From: Lucinisca nassula
Taxonomy: Eukaryota; Mollusca; Bivalvia; Lucinida; Lucinidae
Assembly (NCBI GenBank): GCA_963580285.1
Contig: OY757026.1
Location: 67,271,396-67,335,395 of the forward strand
Direction of reading: 5' to 3'
DNA length: 64,000 nt
Under the pieces are notes generated by a model. It saw nothing but the letters and a program-made list of their open reading frames with translations. It ran no database searches and was not told the DNA's origin. Positions 32,067 through 42,199 of this stretch are shown here, piece by piece. The number at the start of each line of letters is the position of its first letter. Within the stretch, counting starts at the first letter, position 1. A program made the position numbers and the translations under genes.

Positions 32067-32319
32067 CTGATAACCAGCTCGTACGAAGCCTCCAACGTTT
32101 CGCGGTCTATTGCGAGAAGTGTCGTAAAGATTAGACTATCCTTGGCGTCGTTTAATGCCACGGCAAAAAGGGTTGACCCAGCCGCTGGATTAGATGACTG
32201 TATAGCAACAGACGCAGGCGCATTTTGGGGCGTCTGTGTTACAGCAACAGTGGTGCCAATAGCGCTGTTCTCTGTGACTGAAATAGACCCCGTGGCAGCA
32301 GACCAAGTGGGTGCTGCTC
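32067..32319 (-). CDS. Cadherin exon (5' of the pair): most of one EC repeat
   Basis: On the minus strand a T-run and TGCAG end at 32320 and GTACAT begins at 32066, giving 253 bases in phase 1 to phase 2. The translation starts (G)AAPTWSAATGSISVTENS, continues IGTTVAVTQTPQNAPASVAI, then FAVALNDAKDSLIFTTL, and ends LAIDRETLEASYELVI. EN near residue 18 and DRE near residue 74 are the calcium-site positions of an EC repeat. The expected DxD after the second strand is absent (VTQTPQNAPA), so this repeat may bind calcium poorly. The last two bases (AG) plus the first base of the 16037-16161 exon make Arg, continuing as RLTNTDG. Both exons lie in a gap between mobile elements. Earlier exons were not found in 32320-64000. 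Confidence 0.88.
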
Positions 32320-32322
32320 CTG

Positions 32323-32352
32323 CAAAAAAAAAAAAAAAAAAAAAAATGAAAA

Positions 32353-32383
<31 letters not shown>

Positions 32384-32384
32384 G

Positions 32385-32424
<40 letters not shown>

Positions 32425-32428
32425 AAAT
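32323..32428. repeat. A-run and (AAAT)n microsatellite at the splice acceptor
   Basis: About 24 A (T on the coding strand, so it serves as the polypyrimidine tract) are followed by about 18 units of TAAA. The run directly adjoins the CAG of the cadherin acceptor. Confidence 0.9.
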
Positions 32429-32623
32429 CATTACGAAAACACGCCTATACAAATACATTGTAAATTTTACCAGCGAAAAAGAGAAACAATTTTTGATGAC
32501 AAATTATGATAGTTTTCTTATTTCTGCTCAAAATATAGAGTGTGGGTTAACCAACAGTCTCTATTTACTATATAAAAGAGGGGTTCAAGGGGGTCGAAAT
32601 TATATAGGCGTGTTTTCGTGATG
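32429..32623 (-). mobile_element. HM element, type A, core hairpin deleted
   Basis: CATTACGAAAACACGCC to GGCGTGTTTTCGTGATG, only 195 bp. The sequence goes from AAATATAGAGTGTGGG directly to TTTACTATATAAAAG. Confidence 0.87.
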
Positions 32624-32635
32624 AGTAATACAGTC

Positions 32636-33143
32636 AGGGCCCGAGGTTATAAATTTTTTTTCGTGCTCAACTCATCTGAGCATGGAATTTATGATGCTCA
32701 TAAATAATACTATCCTTGACGCACAAAAAGTTTTATTACATTTATTTTCGCATTAATTCTCCACCATCTCCGACGTTTCGGCTGATGACAGCCTTTATCA
32801 CGGAATTGTTCTTTCAGCTATCACATATTTTTTTTCAATTTCTTCTTTCCACCATATTGTAACATACATGAAAATATGTAACAAATACATACAATATGGT
32901 GGAAAGAAGAAATTGAAAAAATATGTGATAGCTGAAAGAACAATTCGTGCTAAAGGCTGTCATAAATATTACAATACAAATGAAAAAGGCTATTTTTCGT
33001 CTCAGATCAGCACAGAATGTTATTTGTCCTGCTCATAGATTTGAAAATGCCAACATTTGTTGGCATTTTCAAATTTATGAGCAGGACAAAATACATGCTC
33101 AATTGAGTTGAGCATGGCAAAAAGTTTCATAACCCCGAGCCAG
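32636..33143. mobile_element. Fold-back family F with an inner fold-back
   Basis: Ends GGGCCCGAGGTTATAAA and TTTCATAACCCCGAGCC are inverted, with TGAGCATGG near each. Inside, 32797-32950 is a second long palindrome (AATTGTTCTTTCAGCTATCA...TGATAGCTGAAAGAAC, CCACCATATTGTA tip). AATGCCAACATTTGTTGGC is a third hairpin. The family's other copy is 51708-51957. Confidence 0.85.
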
Positions 33144-33157
33144 CTTTCTTTTTATCG

Positions 33158-34142
33158 TATCACGAAAACACGCCTATATTATTTTTGTCCCTCTTTAAAC
33201 CCATTTGTATAATAAAACTAAGGTTAACAGGTTTTACGGAACCCGGGTAGGGACATGATTTTTTTTTTTTTTATAAGTTGTGCGCACAAGATAATATATT
33301 GTGCGGTTAAGATATTATCTTGTTCGGACAACATATTATCTTGTGCGCACAAGATATTATATTGTTCGGACAACATATTATCTTGTCCGCACAACATATT
33401 ACATGTATCTTGTGCGCACAAGATATTATCTTGTGCGGACAACATCCGAACAAGGTATTAAGATGTGCGAACAAGATATTATCTTGTCCGCACAACATAA
33501 TATCTTGTCTGTACAACGTAGACCTTGTGCGGACAAGATATTATCTTGTTCGCACAACATAATATCTTGTGAGCACAAGATATTATCTTGTCCGCACAAG
33601 ATAATATCTTGTGCGCACAAGATAATATCTTGTTCGCACAACTTCCCAAGGTCTATGTTGTGAAAGCAAGATAATATTTTGTGCGAACAAGAAATTATCT
33701 TGTGCGCACAAAATTTTATGTTGTCCGCACAAGATAAATTATGTTGTCCGCACAAGATAATATCTTGTGCGTACAACATATCATCTTGTCCGCACAAGAT
33801 AATATCTTGTTCGCACACCATAAAATCTTGTTCGCACAACATAATATCCTGTTCGCACAACATATTAAAAAAATATCATGTCCCTTCCCGGGTTCCGCAT
33901 ATAATAAAACTAAGATGAACAGGATATACAATATTTTTCTTTCATTTCTGCTTAAAAGGAAAAAGAAATATGTACGTATTCATTAGAACCGCCTCGCCAA
34001 GGCGGATCTAACGAGTTCCCACAAACAATGTTTTGTGCAGATACATGTCTACATATATGTAAAACATCGGAATTTTTATCTAAACGTTTTCTTTTATTTT
34101 TGATTAATTTCAATACATTTGGATAAACGTGTTTTCGAAATG
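33158..34142 (+). mobile_element. HM element, type A, interrupted by an E element
   Basis: TATCACGAAAACACGCC start and ACGTGTTTTCGAAATG end. The core with CCTCGCCAAGG is near 33985-34020. About 25 bases (TATAATAAAACTAAGG...) occur on both sides of the E insertion. Confidence 0.82.
33235..33898. mobile_element. E element, longest copy
   Basis: ACGGAACCCGGGTAGGGACA to TGTCCCTTCCCGGGTTCCG. Units such as GTGCGCACAAGATATTATC and GTCCGCACAAGATAATATC repeat at 21 bp. The paired marks ACAACGTAGACCTTG (about 33513) and CAAGGTCTATGTTGTG (about 33647) are inverted and share the same substitution relative to the 48-kb copy. Long frames on both strands are artefacts of the period. Confidence 0.92.
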
Positions 34143-34690
34143 GTGGGCGATATGGCAAAACATTTTATGGTACGAGCCCTCAGCTCAAGATGCAACGGAA
34201 TAATGAAGATGCATGTGTTCAAGACTATAAGAATTTTATAAGGATGTGCGGGGTGGATGGAAAAATCCGTCCCGAGGGTCGCTGTCCGGCATCACGAGGT
34301 TTGCCGAGTGATGCCAGATATAGATCAAGAGGGACGGCCTCATATAGGATTCTTTTTCTTGCATACCTTCCTTCTCTTAGAGCGGATTTTAATGCTGCAG
34401 TCACGTCGGTTACCGACGTCCATGTTGTGATGAAACTATAGAAATGTTTAGTAACCTCACGTAACGTGCTGTGACGTCAATTATATTATGGAGAAACTTA
34501 GCCTGACACCTTGTATGGGTTAACCAGGTCTGCTCTCTGGTGTTCACAACCATATGTTTTCATATATGTATATATGTTTTGCAACTTTCCTCAAAATAAT
34601 TTGTTTTATTGAAAGTTTTGACTTATACCCCGGTTAGGGGTTTGAGTCGACAATAAAATCTTGAAAATCTTGAAAATCTTGTCAACCTTA
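34143..34690 (+). repeat. Hairpin region followed by a LINE-type 3' tail
   Basis: CCGTCCCGAGGGTCGC...GAGGGACGG with inner GGCATCACGAGGTTTGCC forms a hairpin near 34267-34335. From about 34480, GTTGTATGGG-like DNA leads to TCGACAATAAAATCTTGAAA, followed by three ATCTTGAAA units. An AATAAA followed by a short microsatellite is how several LINE 3' ends look. An 83-codon frame over the hairpin is not convincing. Confidence 0.45.
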
Positions 34691-34906
34691 ACGAGGGCGC
34701 ATATGAGGTCGTATTCAGCCAGTGCATTTATCAAACACGCGAGAATATTCGATTTTGGGTAAGAACACCAGGGTTAGAACAGAATTTCTATCTCAAGCTA
34801 AAACTATGGATTTTCTTATCTGGTGTGCAAGAATATAATTTTCAACGATAATTGGTCGAATGCACTGAAAATGGCCAAGATAAGAAAAGACAGACATGCT
34901 GAAGAC

Positions 34907-35154
34907 ATCACGTGAACATGTCCGTGAAATGAACACCACTAAACCCCGCTTTATATAGAGGAAACTGGGGTTTACGGTGGTATACATTATTTTTCTTATT
35001 TCTGCTCCAAGACATAGGTTGTGGGTACATGTATTCACCCAGCGCCTATGTTTGCAGTATAACTAACAGAACTATAACGGATTTTCATCAGAAAAATAAC
35101 CATTTTTGGAGGTGTGAAAAATGCACTATATCGCACAGGTGTGTAAATATGATG
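34907..35154 (+). mobile_element. HM element, type B, core deleted
   Basis: CATCACGTGAACATGTCCG to GGTGTGTAAATATGATG. The stem is reduced to GTGGGTACATGTATTCACCC. Confidence 0.82.
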
Positions 35155-35570
35155 AAAAGCATTTTGAGCTGCATTTATAGGAATCGAAAAGGAATGTAGT
35201 ACGAAATTCATGAGTTGTCAGGGCAAAACATGCTTACTCTTTAGTTGCTATAGTGGTAGTCAATACTCCTAGTGATAACAAATTCTTGTTCTGTTTGGGA
35301 TCACCCATGTTTTTGTGTTTTTTTTTTTTTTTTTCAAGGAAAAGCGGTCAATAACAATCTCCGCTTAATCGTTCGTTCGGGTGTTTCTCGCGTCAAGGCC
35401 CATTTATATTTGATACACCTCAATTGAATTTTCTTTGATTTAAACCCATAATGCAATATTCTGTGATGCCACTTTTAGAATTGATTTCAAACTGCCATGT
35501 TTTCCATTTTGCAGTTGCCTAATACATTTGTCTTAAGCCGCTTGATTATTGTGTATGTTTTTCATAATTT
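35155..35570. other. Unassigned stretch with T-run
   Basis: A T-run at 35317-35334 and otherwise plain AT-rich DNA. A GTAAGC donor-like site on the minus strand near 35241 lacks a matching acceptor. Confidence 0.4.
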
Positions 35571-35886
35571 TTGTTTTGTTTGTTTGATTTGAGGTTTAAC
35601 GTCCCCGTCAACACTGTGAAGGTCATTTTGAAGACGTTGCTTCCAATTTTGTGGGACTTTTACCCGACATTGAGATGAACATGACATCTCAAGCCCTGTC
35701 GCCCAATGAAACCAATAGGGTTTATTAGCATGGACGGTCCGCCTCGCACCGCAGTTCCTGGACAGGCTTCGATCCTCTAAGCGGTTTACCAGTATTAGTG
35801 TGCGGGCCGGATTCAGCTCTGCGTGGAAGCATCATGCAGTCCATATATTTCTACAAGCCCCTATGGGCGGGGGGGGGGGGGGCGGG
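35571..35886 (-). mobile_element. SINE A, complete, with G-run at head
   Basis: TTTTCATAATTT on both sides (about 35558 and 35887). The head CCCGCCC has expanded to about 14 G on this strand, mirroring the C-run of 26896-27212. Confidence 0.88.
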
Positions 35887-35898
35887 TTTTCATAATTT

Positions 35899-36510
35899 AG
35901 GATAAAAATAACAAACTTGATTTCGAAATTTAAATTGAATTTATTTTTTAGATGTTTTAAACTACCATTTGGTTTAAAATTTCATTTCGTTGTAAGTGTT
36001 TGTGCATGCCCTTTAAGGGGAATGGGAACGCCTTCAGGGGAGGCAACTCTTGCAAAAGGATTTTGTTTCCCGTGTCTATAGGGATCAACCCTTAAAGGAA
36101 AGAATTTGCTCCTTAGGAGCAAATTCTTTCCTTAAAGAGTTAACCCCTTTTTCCGTGGGACTGCGCCTATAGAAAAGCAAATAGGAAGTCCCGAAAAGTG
36201 TCTCCCTGTGAAAAATGGCGGGAAAATGTGCCAGGTGTTCCCATTCGTCTTAAATGGATCAGTGAATTCTCTATGCTATTTTATCCACTTACATGTACAA
36301 ATACAGAAACGGAGGCCGTACAATGAGCTTCGGGCGGATTTTTCTATCCACCCCTCACATCCATTTAAGATTCTTATATTACGCCTAACAAGAGATGACA
36401 GAGTCAAAAATTAAATTCATATACAGGATCCTATGTTAAAACTACCTTGATTCATGTATAGAGATGTTTGTATCTCACAAGTAAATATATATTATTTTCC
36501 TTAGATATGT
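35899..36510. other. Unassigned stretch with a perfect short hairpin
   Basis: TTAAAGGAAAGAATTTGCTC and GAGCAAATTCTTTCCTTAA (36091-36136) form a stem with AGG tip. A 68-codon plus frame (36208-36414) contains no known motif. Confidence 0.5.
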
Positions 36511-36752
36511 GAAATAATTGCATACAACATGGTGTCAGAAATGACAAATTCTGGGTATAAATGACAACATCTTTCTTATTTCTGCTTTCAACATAGATTG
36601 TGGGTGCTCGTTAGAACCGGTTCTAACGAGTACCCACAATCTATGTTTTTGAGCAAAACTAAGGCCGATGAAATTTACCCCCCTAAACCCCAGTTTTCTC
36701 CATATGAAGTGGGATTTAGGGGTGTTCATTTCACGGACTTGTTCACATGATG
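36511..36752 (-). mobile_element. HM element, type C, short core
   Basis: CAACATGGTGTCAGAAATG arm. The core is reduced to GTTAGAACCGGTTCTAACG, a perfect 19-base palindrome. It ends TTGTTCACATGATG. Confidence 0.84.
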
Positions 36753-37058
36753 TTTTGCTCACCACCCTACCTATAGATTCTGGGTACTGGTTGTACCGTC
36801 TCAAGGAGGCGGTTCTAGCCAGTAGCCATAATTCATCAGGGCAAACATGACCATGTGAAATAATGGCGTCAAAAACGGGGTCAGAATTAAAACAAAATAT
36901 TAGAGAAAATTGTAGTATCTTTCTTATATCTGCTTTTAACATAGATTGTGGGAGCTCATTAGAACCGACACAATCATAAAAAGGCAGATAATGTATACCC
37001 CGTAAACCCCAGTTTTCTCTATATAAAGTGGAGTTAAAGGGGGTCTTCATTTCGCGGA
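36753..37058. mobile_element. HM-related pair: diverged hairpin and truncated type C element
   Basis: 36765-36835 has a divergent core (GTACTGGTTGTACCGTC/GGCGGTTCTAGCCAGTA). After ATGACCATGTGAAATAATGG a type C arm runs to GGGGTCTTCATTTCGCGG, where the R array begins. The second copy's core is cut to CATTAGAACCGACAC. Confidence 0.7.
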
Positions 37059-37061
37059 ATT

Positions 37062-37655
37062 GAATATGGATATCCATTATTCGATTTATGGATATCTATA
37101 ATTCAAATAATGGATTTTCATTATTCTGATGATTTATGGATACCATTAATTCGAATTATGGATGTCATTTTTTTCCGAATTGTGGATATCAATTCGAATT
37201 ATATCCATAAATGAGCGGAATAATGGATATCCATATTTTGATTTATTGATATCCATAACTGGAATAAGTGATATCCATAATTCGAATTGTGCATTTCCAT
37301 AAATCGATCTGAATGAATGATGTCCATAAATCGAATTATGAATATCCATAATTCGATTGATGGATATCTACCCTTCGAATTATGGATATCCATTTTTCGG
37401 CTGATTTATGAATATCCATAATTGGAATGAGTGATATCCATAATTCGAATTATGCATATCCATAAATCGATCTGAATAATCGAATTATGGATATCCATAA
37501 TTTGATTTATGGATATCTACAATTCGAATTATGGATATCCATTATTCGGCTGATTTATGAATATCCATAATTCGAATTATGGATATCCATAAATCGAATT
37601 ATGGATATCTATAAATAGGGATTAAATAGTAAAACAGCACCCCATATGTACTATG
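37062..37655. repeat. R element: GGATATCC palindrome array
   Basis: About 25 units of the type TTATGGATATCCATAA joined by TTCG or ATCG, mostly 22 bp apart and degenerate in the left half. The right end ATAAATAGGGATTAAATAG, AAAACAGCACCCCATA is shared with the 57-kb, 54-kb and 45-kb arrays. Antisense frames rich in MDIHNS are artefacts. Confidence 0.9.
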
Positions 37656-37769
37656 GTTATCCGTGTAAAATGCATTTCTATATACATTCAGATCAAACTG
37701 GGAGTTTCAAGGTACATGTATACATTATGTTCCGTATAGCTGCTGTGTATGCTCGTTAATACAAATTTA

Positions 37770-38074
37770 ACCAGCCCCCGCTCATAGGGGCTTGAAGAAG
37801 TATATGGGCTGCATGATGCTTCCACGCAGAGCTGAATCCGGCCCGCACACTGGTACTGGTAAACCGCTTAGAGGATCTAAGCCTGTCAAGGAACCGCGGT
37901 GCGAGGTGGACCGTCCATGCTCATAAACCCTATTGGTTTCATTGGACGACAGGGCTTGAGATGTCATTTCATCTCAATGTTGGGTAAACGTCCCACAAAA
38001 TTAGAAGCAACGTCTCCAAAATGACATTTACAGTGTTGACGGGGACGTTAAACCTCAAATCAAGCAAACAAAAA
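37770..38074 (+). mobile_element. SINE A, complete, 11-bp target duplication
   Basis: ATACAAATTTA at 37759-37769 and 38075-38085. Head CCAGCCCCCGCTCATAGGGG. Tail CTCAAATCAAGC(AAAC)n. Confidence 0.9.
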
Positions 38075-38115
38075 ATACAAATTTAGTGTACCGGTTGTAA
38101 GGATTTATCACAATC

Positions 38116-38341
38116 TATAGTTCGCCAACAAATAGCTGGCAGTAACGTAGCTGACTATTTGAGTTATTTTACCGTTAGCCCCATAAGCTTTGCATTGTTC
38201 AGTACTGTCCGTCAAGGAATAGTTGACAGTGACGTCACGACTTGTTTTTGTTCTGTACTATGCAAAGCTTATGGGGCTAACGGTAAAATAGCTCAAATAG
38301 TCAGCTACGTCACTGCCAGCTATTTGTTGGCGAACTATATA
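38116..38341. repeat. Fold-back element, 80-bp near-perfect arms
   Basis: ATAGTTCGCCAACAAATAGC...CCCATAAGCTTTGCAT (to 38196) pairs with ATGCAAAGCTTATGGGG...TTGGCGAACTATA (from 38260). The loop has GTTGACAGTGACGTCACGAC. A 71-codon frame spans it by chance. No second copy in the window. Confidence 0.92.
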
Positions 38342-38473
38342 TATGCGTCAGAAAATAGAAATAAAAACAGTTAACAAAATTACGTACAAATCTGATGTGT
38401 ATAGCGCATGCGCAGAAATAATATTTTCGCTGTGAAAGAAACAACCAGCTCACATGGGTTGTTCATGTCTAAA

Positions 38474-38764
38474 CATTACGATAACACAGCCGTGAAACAT
38501 AGTGCATTTTTTTCACATCTTCAAAATGGCTACTTTTCTGAAGAAAAAAAATCCATGATAGCTTTCTTATTTATTCTGCAAACTTAGGTCGTGGGTACTC
38601 GTTAGAACCGCCTTATTGAGGTTGAGGCGGTTCTAACGAGTAACCACAACCTATGTCTTGGAGCAGAAAATAAGGAAAATAATATATACCCCTGTAAACC
38701 CCAGTTTTCTCTATATAAAGTCGGGTTTAGGGGGTGTTCATTTCGAGGACTTGTTCACGTGATG
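38474..38764 (-). mobile_element. HM element, type B (complete)
   Basis: CATTACGATAACACAGCCG to ACTTGTTCACGTGATG. The tip is widened to CCTTATTGAGGTTGAGG. Confidence 0.87.
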
Positions 38765-38800
38765 ATAGTAAGAAGAAAAAAAAAAAAACATTTTCTTTCT

Positions 38801-39050
38801 CATTACACGCCAATACAAATGTATTGGAATATTTTACCACCCAAAAAGGAACATTGCCAGATAAAAAATCTGATATATTTTTCTTATTTTTTCCTCAAGG
38901 GGACTCGATCGACGAGGCAGTTCTATCTAGTACCAACAATCTATGTGTTTGAGCAGAAATAATACAAAATAATGTTTACCCCTGAAAACCCCAGTTTTAC
39001 TATATAAAAGTGAGGTTAAAGGAGGTCAAAATTATATAGGCATGTCTTCG
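38801..39050 (-). mobile_element. HM element, type A, right end cut at SINE A
   Basis: CATTACACGCCAATAC. The core is weak (GACTCGATCGACGAGGC). It ends TATAGGCATGTCTTCG, where a reversed SINE A begins. Confidence 0.78.
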
Positions 39051-39290
39051 TTTTGTTTGTTTTGTTTGATTTGAGGTTTAACGTCCCCGTCAACACTGTA
39101 AAGGTCATTTTGGAGACCTTGCTTCTGATTTTTTGGGACTTTTACCCGACAATGAGATGAAATCACATCTCAAGCTCTGTCGCCCAATGAAACCAATATT
39201 TAGAAACATGGACGATCCGACTCGCACTGTTTTGCCTGAGCAGGGTTTGATCCTCTAAGCGGTTTACCAGAAGCCAAACCCCCATCCCCC
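39051..39290 (-). mobile_element. SINE A, head missing
   Basis: TTGATTTGAGGTTTAACG to CTCTAAGCGGTTTACCAG. The first third of the element is absent. Confidence 0.83.
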
Positions 39291-39333
39291 TACTCGTGGT
39301 GTGCTGAAAATAAAAGTAAATATTTCTAGATAA

Positions 39334-39779
39334 CATCATGAAAACACGCCTATATACTTTTGTTTGTTTGTTTGTTTGTATTGGAGTTTAACGGCCCAGT
39401 CAACACTATTTAGGTCATTTTTGAGCCGGTCAGTTTACCTATCAACACTTTCCTGGGCAGGCTTGTACGTAAGTGGTTAACCAGTGCAGTGCACATTTTT
39501 TCGCCAGAAACTATATACTTTTGACCCCCCTTGAATCCCACTTCCATATAGTAAAACCGGAGTTTACAGGGGTAAACCTAATTTTCTGATTTCTGCTCTA
39601 AAATAAATATTGTGGGTACTCGTTAGAACCGCCTCTAAGAGACGGTTCTAACGAGTAACCATACTATATTTTGAGCAGAAATGCTAAAAATATCACAATT
39701 TTTCATCAAAAAAAAAAAAAAATCGTTTTTTTCGGAGGTTAAGTTTACGATGTAGTTGTATGGGCGTTTTTTCGTAATG
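39334..39779 (+). mobile_element. HM element, type A, interrupted by SINE B piece
   Basis: CATCATGAAAACACGCC to GGGCGTTTTTTCGTAATG. The core is CCTCTAAGAGACGG. An A-run lies at 39708-39721. Confidence 0.87.
39363..39511 (-). mobile_element. SINE B, 5'-truncated, 12-bp target duplication
   Basis: TATATACTTTTG flanks (39351-39362, 39512-39523). It keeps the (TTTG)n tail, GGAGTTTAACGGCCCAGTC and AGTGGTTAACCAGTGCAG, and lacks the tRNA head, as expected of incomplete reverse transcription. Confidence 0.9.
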
Positions 39780-39832
39780 ATTATATCCTATGTATGCGTT
39801 TATCGTAAGGAAGTTATAATCTTACAAACATA

Positions 39833-40432
39833 CCGCCTAGCCCATTGGGGCTTGAAGAAATAGATGGGCTGCATGATGCTTCCACGCCGAGCTGAAACCG
39901 ACCCGCACACGAGTACTTGGAGGATCTAAGCCTGCCCAGGCAATGCGGTGCTACCCGTCCATGCCTATAAACCCTATTGGGTGCATTGGGCGGCAGGGAT
40001 TGAGATGTCTTTTCATCTCAATGTCGGGCGGCCCCCGCCCATAGTGGCTTGAAGAAATATATGGGCTGCATGTTGCTTCCACGCAGAGCTGAATCCGGCC
40101 CGCACACTAGTACTGGTAAACCGCTTAGAGGATCTAAGCCTGTCCAGGAACCGCGGTGCGAGGCGGACCGTCCATGCTAATAAACCCTATTGGTTTCATT
40201 GGGCGACAGGGCTTGAGATGTCATTTCATCTCAATGTCAGGTAAAAGTCCCACAAAATTGGAAGCAACGTCTCCAAAATGACCTTTACAGTGTAGACGGG
40301 GACGTTAAACCTCAAATCAAACAAAACAAAATCTCAATGTCGGGTAAAAGTCCTACAAAATTGGAAGCAACGTCTCCAAAATGCCCTTTACAGTGTTGAC
40401 GGGGACGTTAAACCTTAAATCAAAAACAAAAA
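39833..40432 (+). mobile_element. SINE A, interrupted by another SINE A
   Basis: The first part is 39833-40028 (CCCATTGGGGCTTGAAGAAA...). It resumes at 40331 and ends GACGGGGACGTTAAACC. The host copy is more diverged than the insert. Confidence 0.87.
40029..40330 (+). mobile_element. SINE A nested in SINE A, 14-bp target duplication
   Basis: ATCTCAATGTCGGG at 40015-40028 and 40331-40344 delimits a 302-bp insert from CGGCCCCCGCCC to CAAACAAAACAAA. Confidence 0.93.
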
Positions 40433-40459
40433 TCTGAAATATATCGCTTACAATTCCGT

Positions 40460-40919
40460 CATTACGACAACTCGCCCGTACGATAAAGTGCATTTTTCAC
40501 ATCTCCAAAATGGCTACTTTTCTGATGAAAATCCGTCATATTTTTCTAATAAATGTTCAAACCATAGGATGTGGGTGCTCGTTAGAACCGCCTCATTGCG
40601 GCGGTTCTAACGAGTACCCGCAACCTATGTCTAGGAGTGAGTGGGTGTTTGAGTTTTACGTCCCATCAACAGCAAAGGTCATACGGAGATGGGACCTCGG
40701 TCTAAAGACTCATCCGAAAGTCTGAAGAAGCCCGGGATCGATCCTGCGATCCCTGGTTTACAACGCGAGTAGTGTAGCCACTAAACCACGGAGGCTTCTA
40801 ACCTATGTTTTGGAGTAGAAATAGGACAAAATAATGAATATCCCCGTAAACCATAGTTTTCTCTATACAGAGTGGGGTTTAGGGGGTCTTCATTCAGTCA
40901 CGGACTTGTTCGCATGATG
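40460..40919 (-). mobile_element. HM element, type B, interrupted by SINE C
   Basis: CATTACGACAACTCGCCCG to CTTGTTCGCATGATG. The core tip is CCTCATTGCGGCGG. The SINE sits after the hairpin. Confidence 0.88.
40638..40799 (-). mobile_element. SINE C, tRNA-headed
   Basis: TGAGTGGGTGTTTGAG tail, GGGATCGATCCTGCGATCC (box B reversed) and CACTAAACCACGGAGGC (box A reversed). AACCTATGTCTAGGAG/AACCTATGTTTTGGAG flank it (two differences). Confidence 0.88.
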
Positions 40920-41084
40920 TGAAATAAAGACCCTTGAAAACGCCAATTTAAATAAAGAAATGTGGGCTTTACATGGCTTCATTTTTTTCTCAGCTTTGAT
41001 TGGAACAAAAATTGTAGGTAGTCGTTAAAACCACCCCATCGAGGTGGTTCTAACGGGTACCAACAATCTATCATTAGGAAAACA
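40920..41084. repeat. HM-related diverged hairpin
   Basis: GTAGTCGTTAAAACCACC CC and GGTGGTTCTAACGGGTACC pair. The stem substitution GCCTC to ACCCC is matched by GAGGT GG on the other side. The arms are unlike types A-C. Confidence 0.65.
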
Positions 41085-41351
41085 TGTCTGTGTGAAATGA
41101 TGGCGTCCAACATGGTGTCAGAAGTGACAAATATAAGTGAAAAATCAATAACACCTTTCTTATTTCTGCTTTCAACATAGATTGTGGGGTGCTCGTTAGA
41201 ACCGCCTCAACGAGGCGGTTCTAACGAGTACCCACAATCTATGTTTTTGAGCATATATAAGGCAGGTAATATATACCCCGTAAAACCCAGTTTTCTCTAT
41301 ATGAAGTGGGGTTTAGGGGGGTCTTCATTTCACGGACTTGTTCACGTGATG
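41085..41351 (-). mobile_element. HM element, type C (nearly complete)
   Basis: GATGGCGTCCAACATGGTG arm, core CCTCAACGAGG, CCCAGTTTTCTCTATATG...GTGGGG hairpin, and ACTTGTTCACGTGATG end. Confidence 0.85.
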
Positions 41352-42199
41352 ATTTGAAGGAGAAAATGAGAATCATGCCACTGGTTTATTATCATCCTTG
41401 TAAATATTTGGCGGTTTTTAGTGCCATTATTTGAAGCATTACGGTTCCTAGCATTAGCGACCAAAAAAAAAAAAAAAAAAAAAAAAAAGAAATAACAATT
41501 GTTTTGTAAATTAAGTATAAAAGTTACCTTCTACATAGTTTTGTCTAAATACTACGAAGACCAGAAAAAGGCCGAAACTATTGCCGATGAGCCCCATGCT
41601 TTATTCTTAGCAAATCCAACACACATCAAAGGCAAGCGGTCCTTCAGAGCTCCGCAATAGGCACGCAGGAGGATTATAAAGACTGCGTCCATGCGTTGCC
41701 ATAGCTAACATATAAACAAATCTTTAATGGAAATAATAGATCGCGTCTGAGTGAGGCTTGCGTTCAGCCATCGCCCGAATCGCAGTTTTCTGCCTCGCAG
41801 TTTGAACACGCGTCAGCCATCATCGCTGGACGTATTAAACATCCATAAGCCATGCGCCAATCCAGAAAACGCAAAAGAAGTTGCGTACGTGCGTTTTCTG
41901 TCAAGAGTTTTCAGTTGCCGCACATGCAATTAGTAGTTTTCTCCTTGAGTGATACGGACATTTCACAAGACCTTGCGACACGCACAAGTGAAGTATCGAT
42001 AGTTTAATGACTTCAGAAACACGGATAAAATCTAAACATGTTTTTTATTGTTGCTCGGCGCCTATGAAAACGGCTTTGCAATCCGGTGTTTACGCAGGAT
42101 GCCCAGGCAATAGAAAAACTTCTCCAGGCGAGATAAATAGAATCTATCATTACGAAAAATGTTGGTTGGTGCCTGATGCTTTGTCTCTGGTTGGGCACA
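41352..42199. other. Unassigned stretch
   Basis: An A-run at 41463-41488. Frames of 60-67 codons on both strands (41751-42210) have no recognisable motif or splice support. Confidence 0.4.

Noticed and set aside
31946..32458. A 170-codon minus-strand frame taken as a whole gene
   Set aside because: Only 32067-32319 is exon. The IYLFIYLF stretch is the TTTA microsatellite and the ends are HM sequence.
33224..33986. Overlapping frames of 68-145 codons on both strands
   Set aside because: Same array artefact. The opposite-strand translations are equally good because the units are palindromic.
35241..35310. A minus-strand exon ending at a GTAAGC site (frame with LLSLGVLTTTIATKE)
   Set aside because: No pyrimidine tract or acceptor precedes it, and the phase and motifs do not fit cadherin.
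37146..37393. MDIHNS-repeat frames
   Set aside because: Direct translation of the GGATATCC array.
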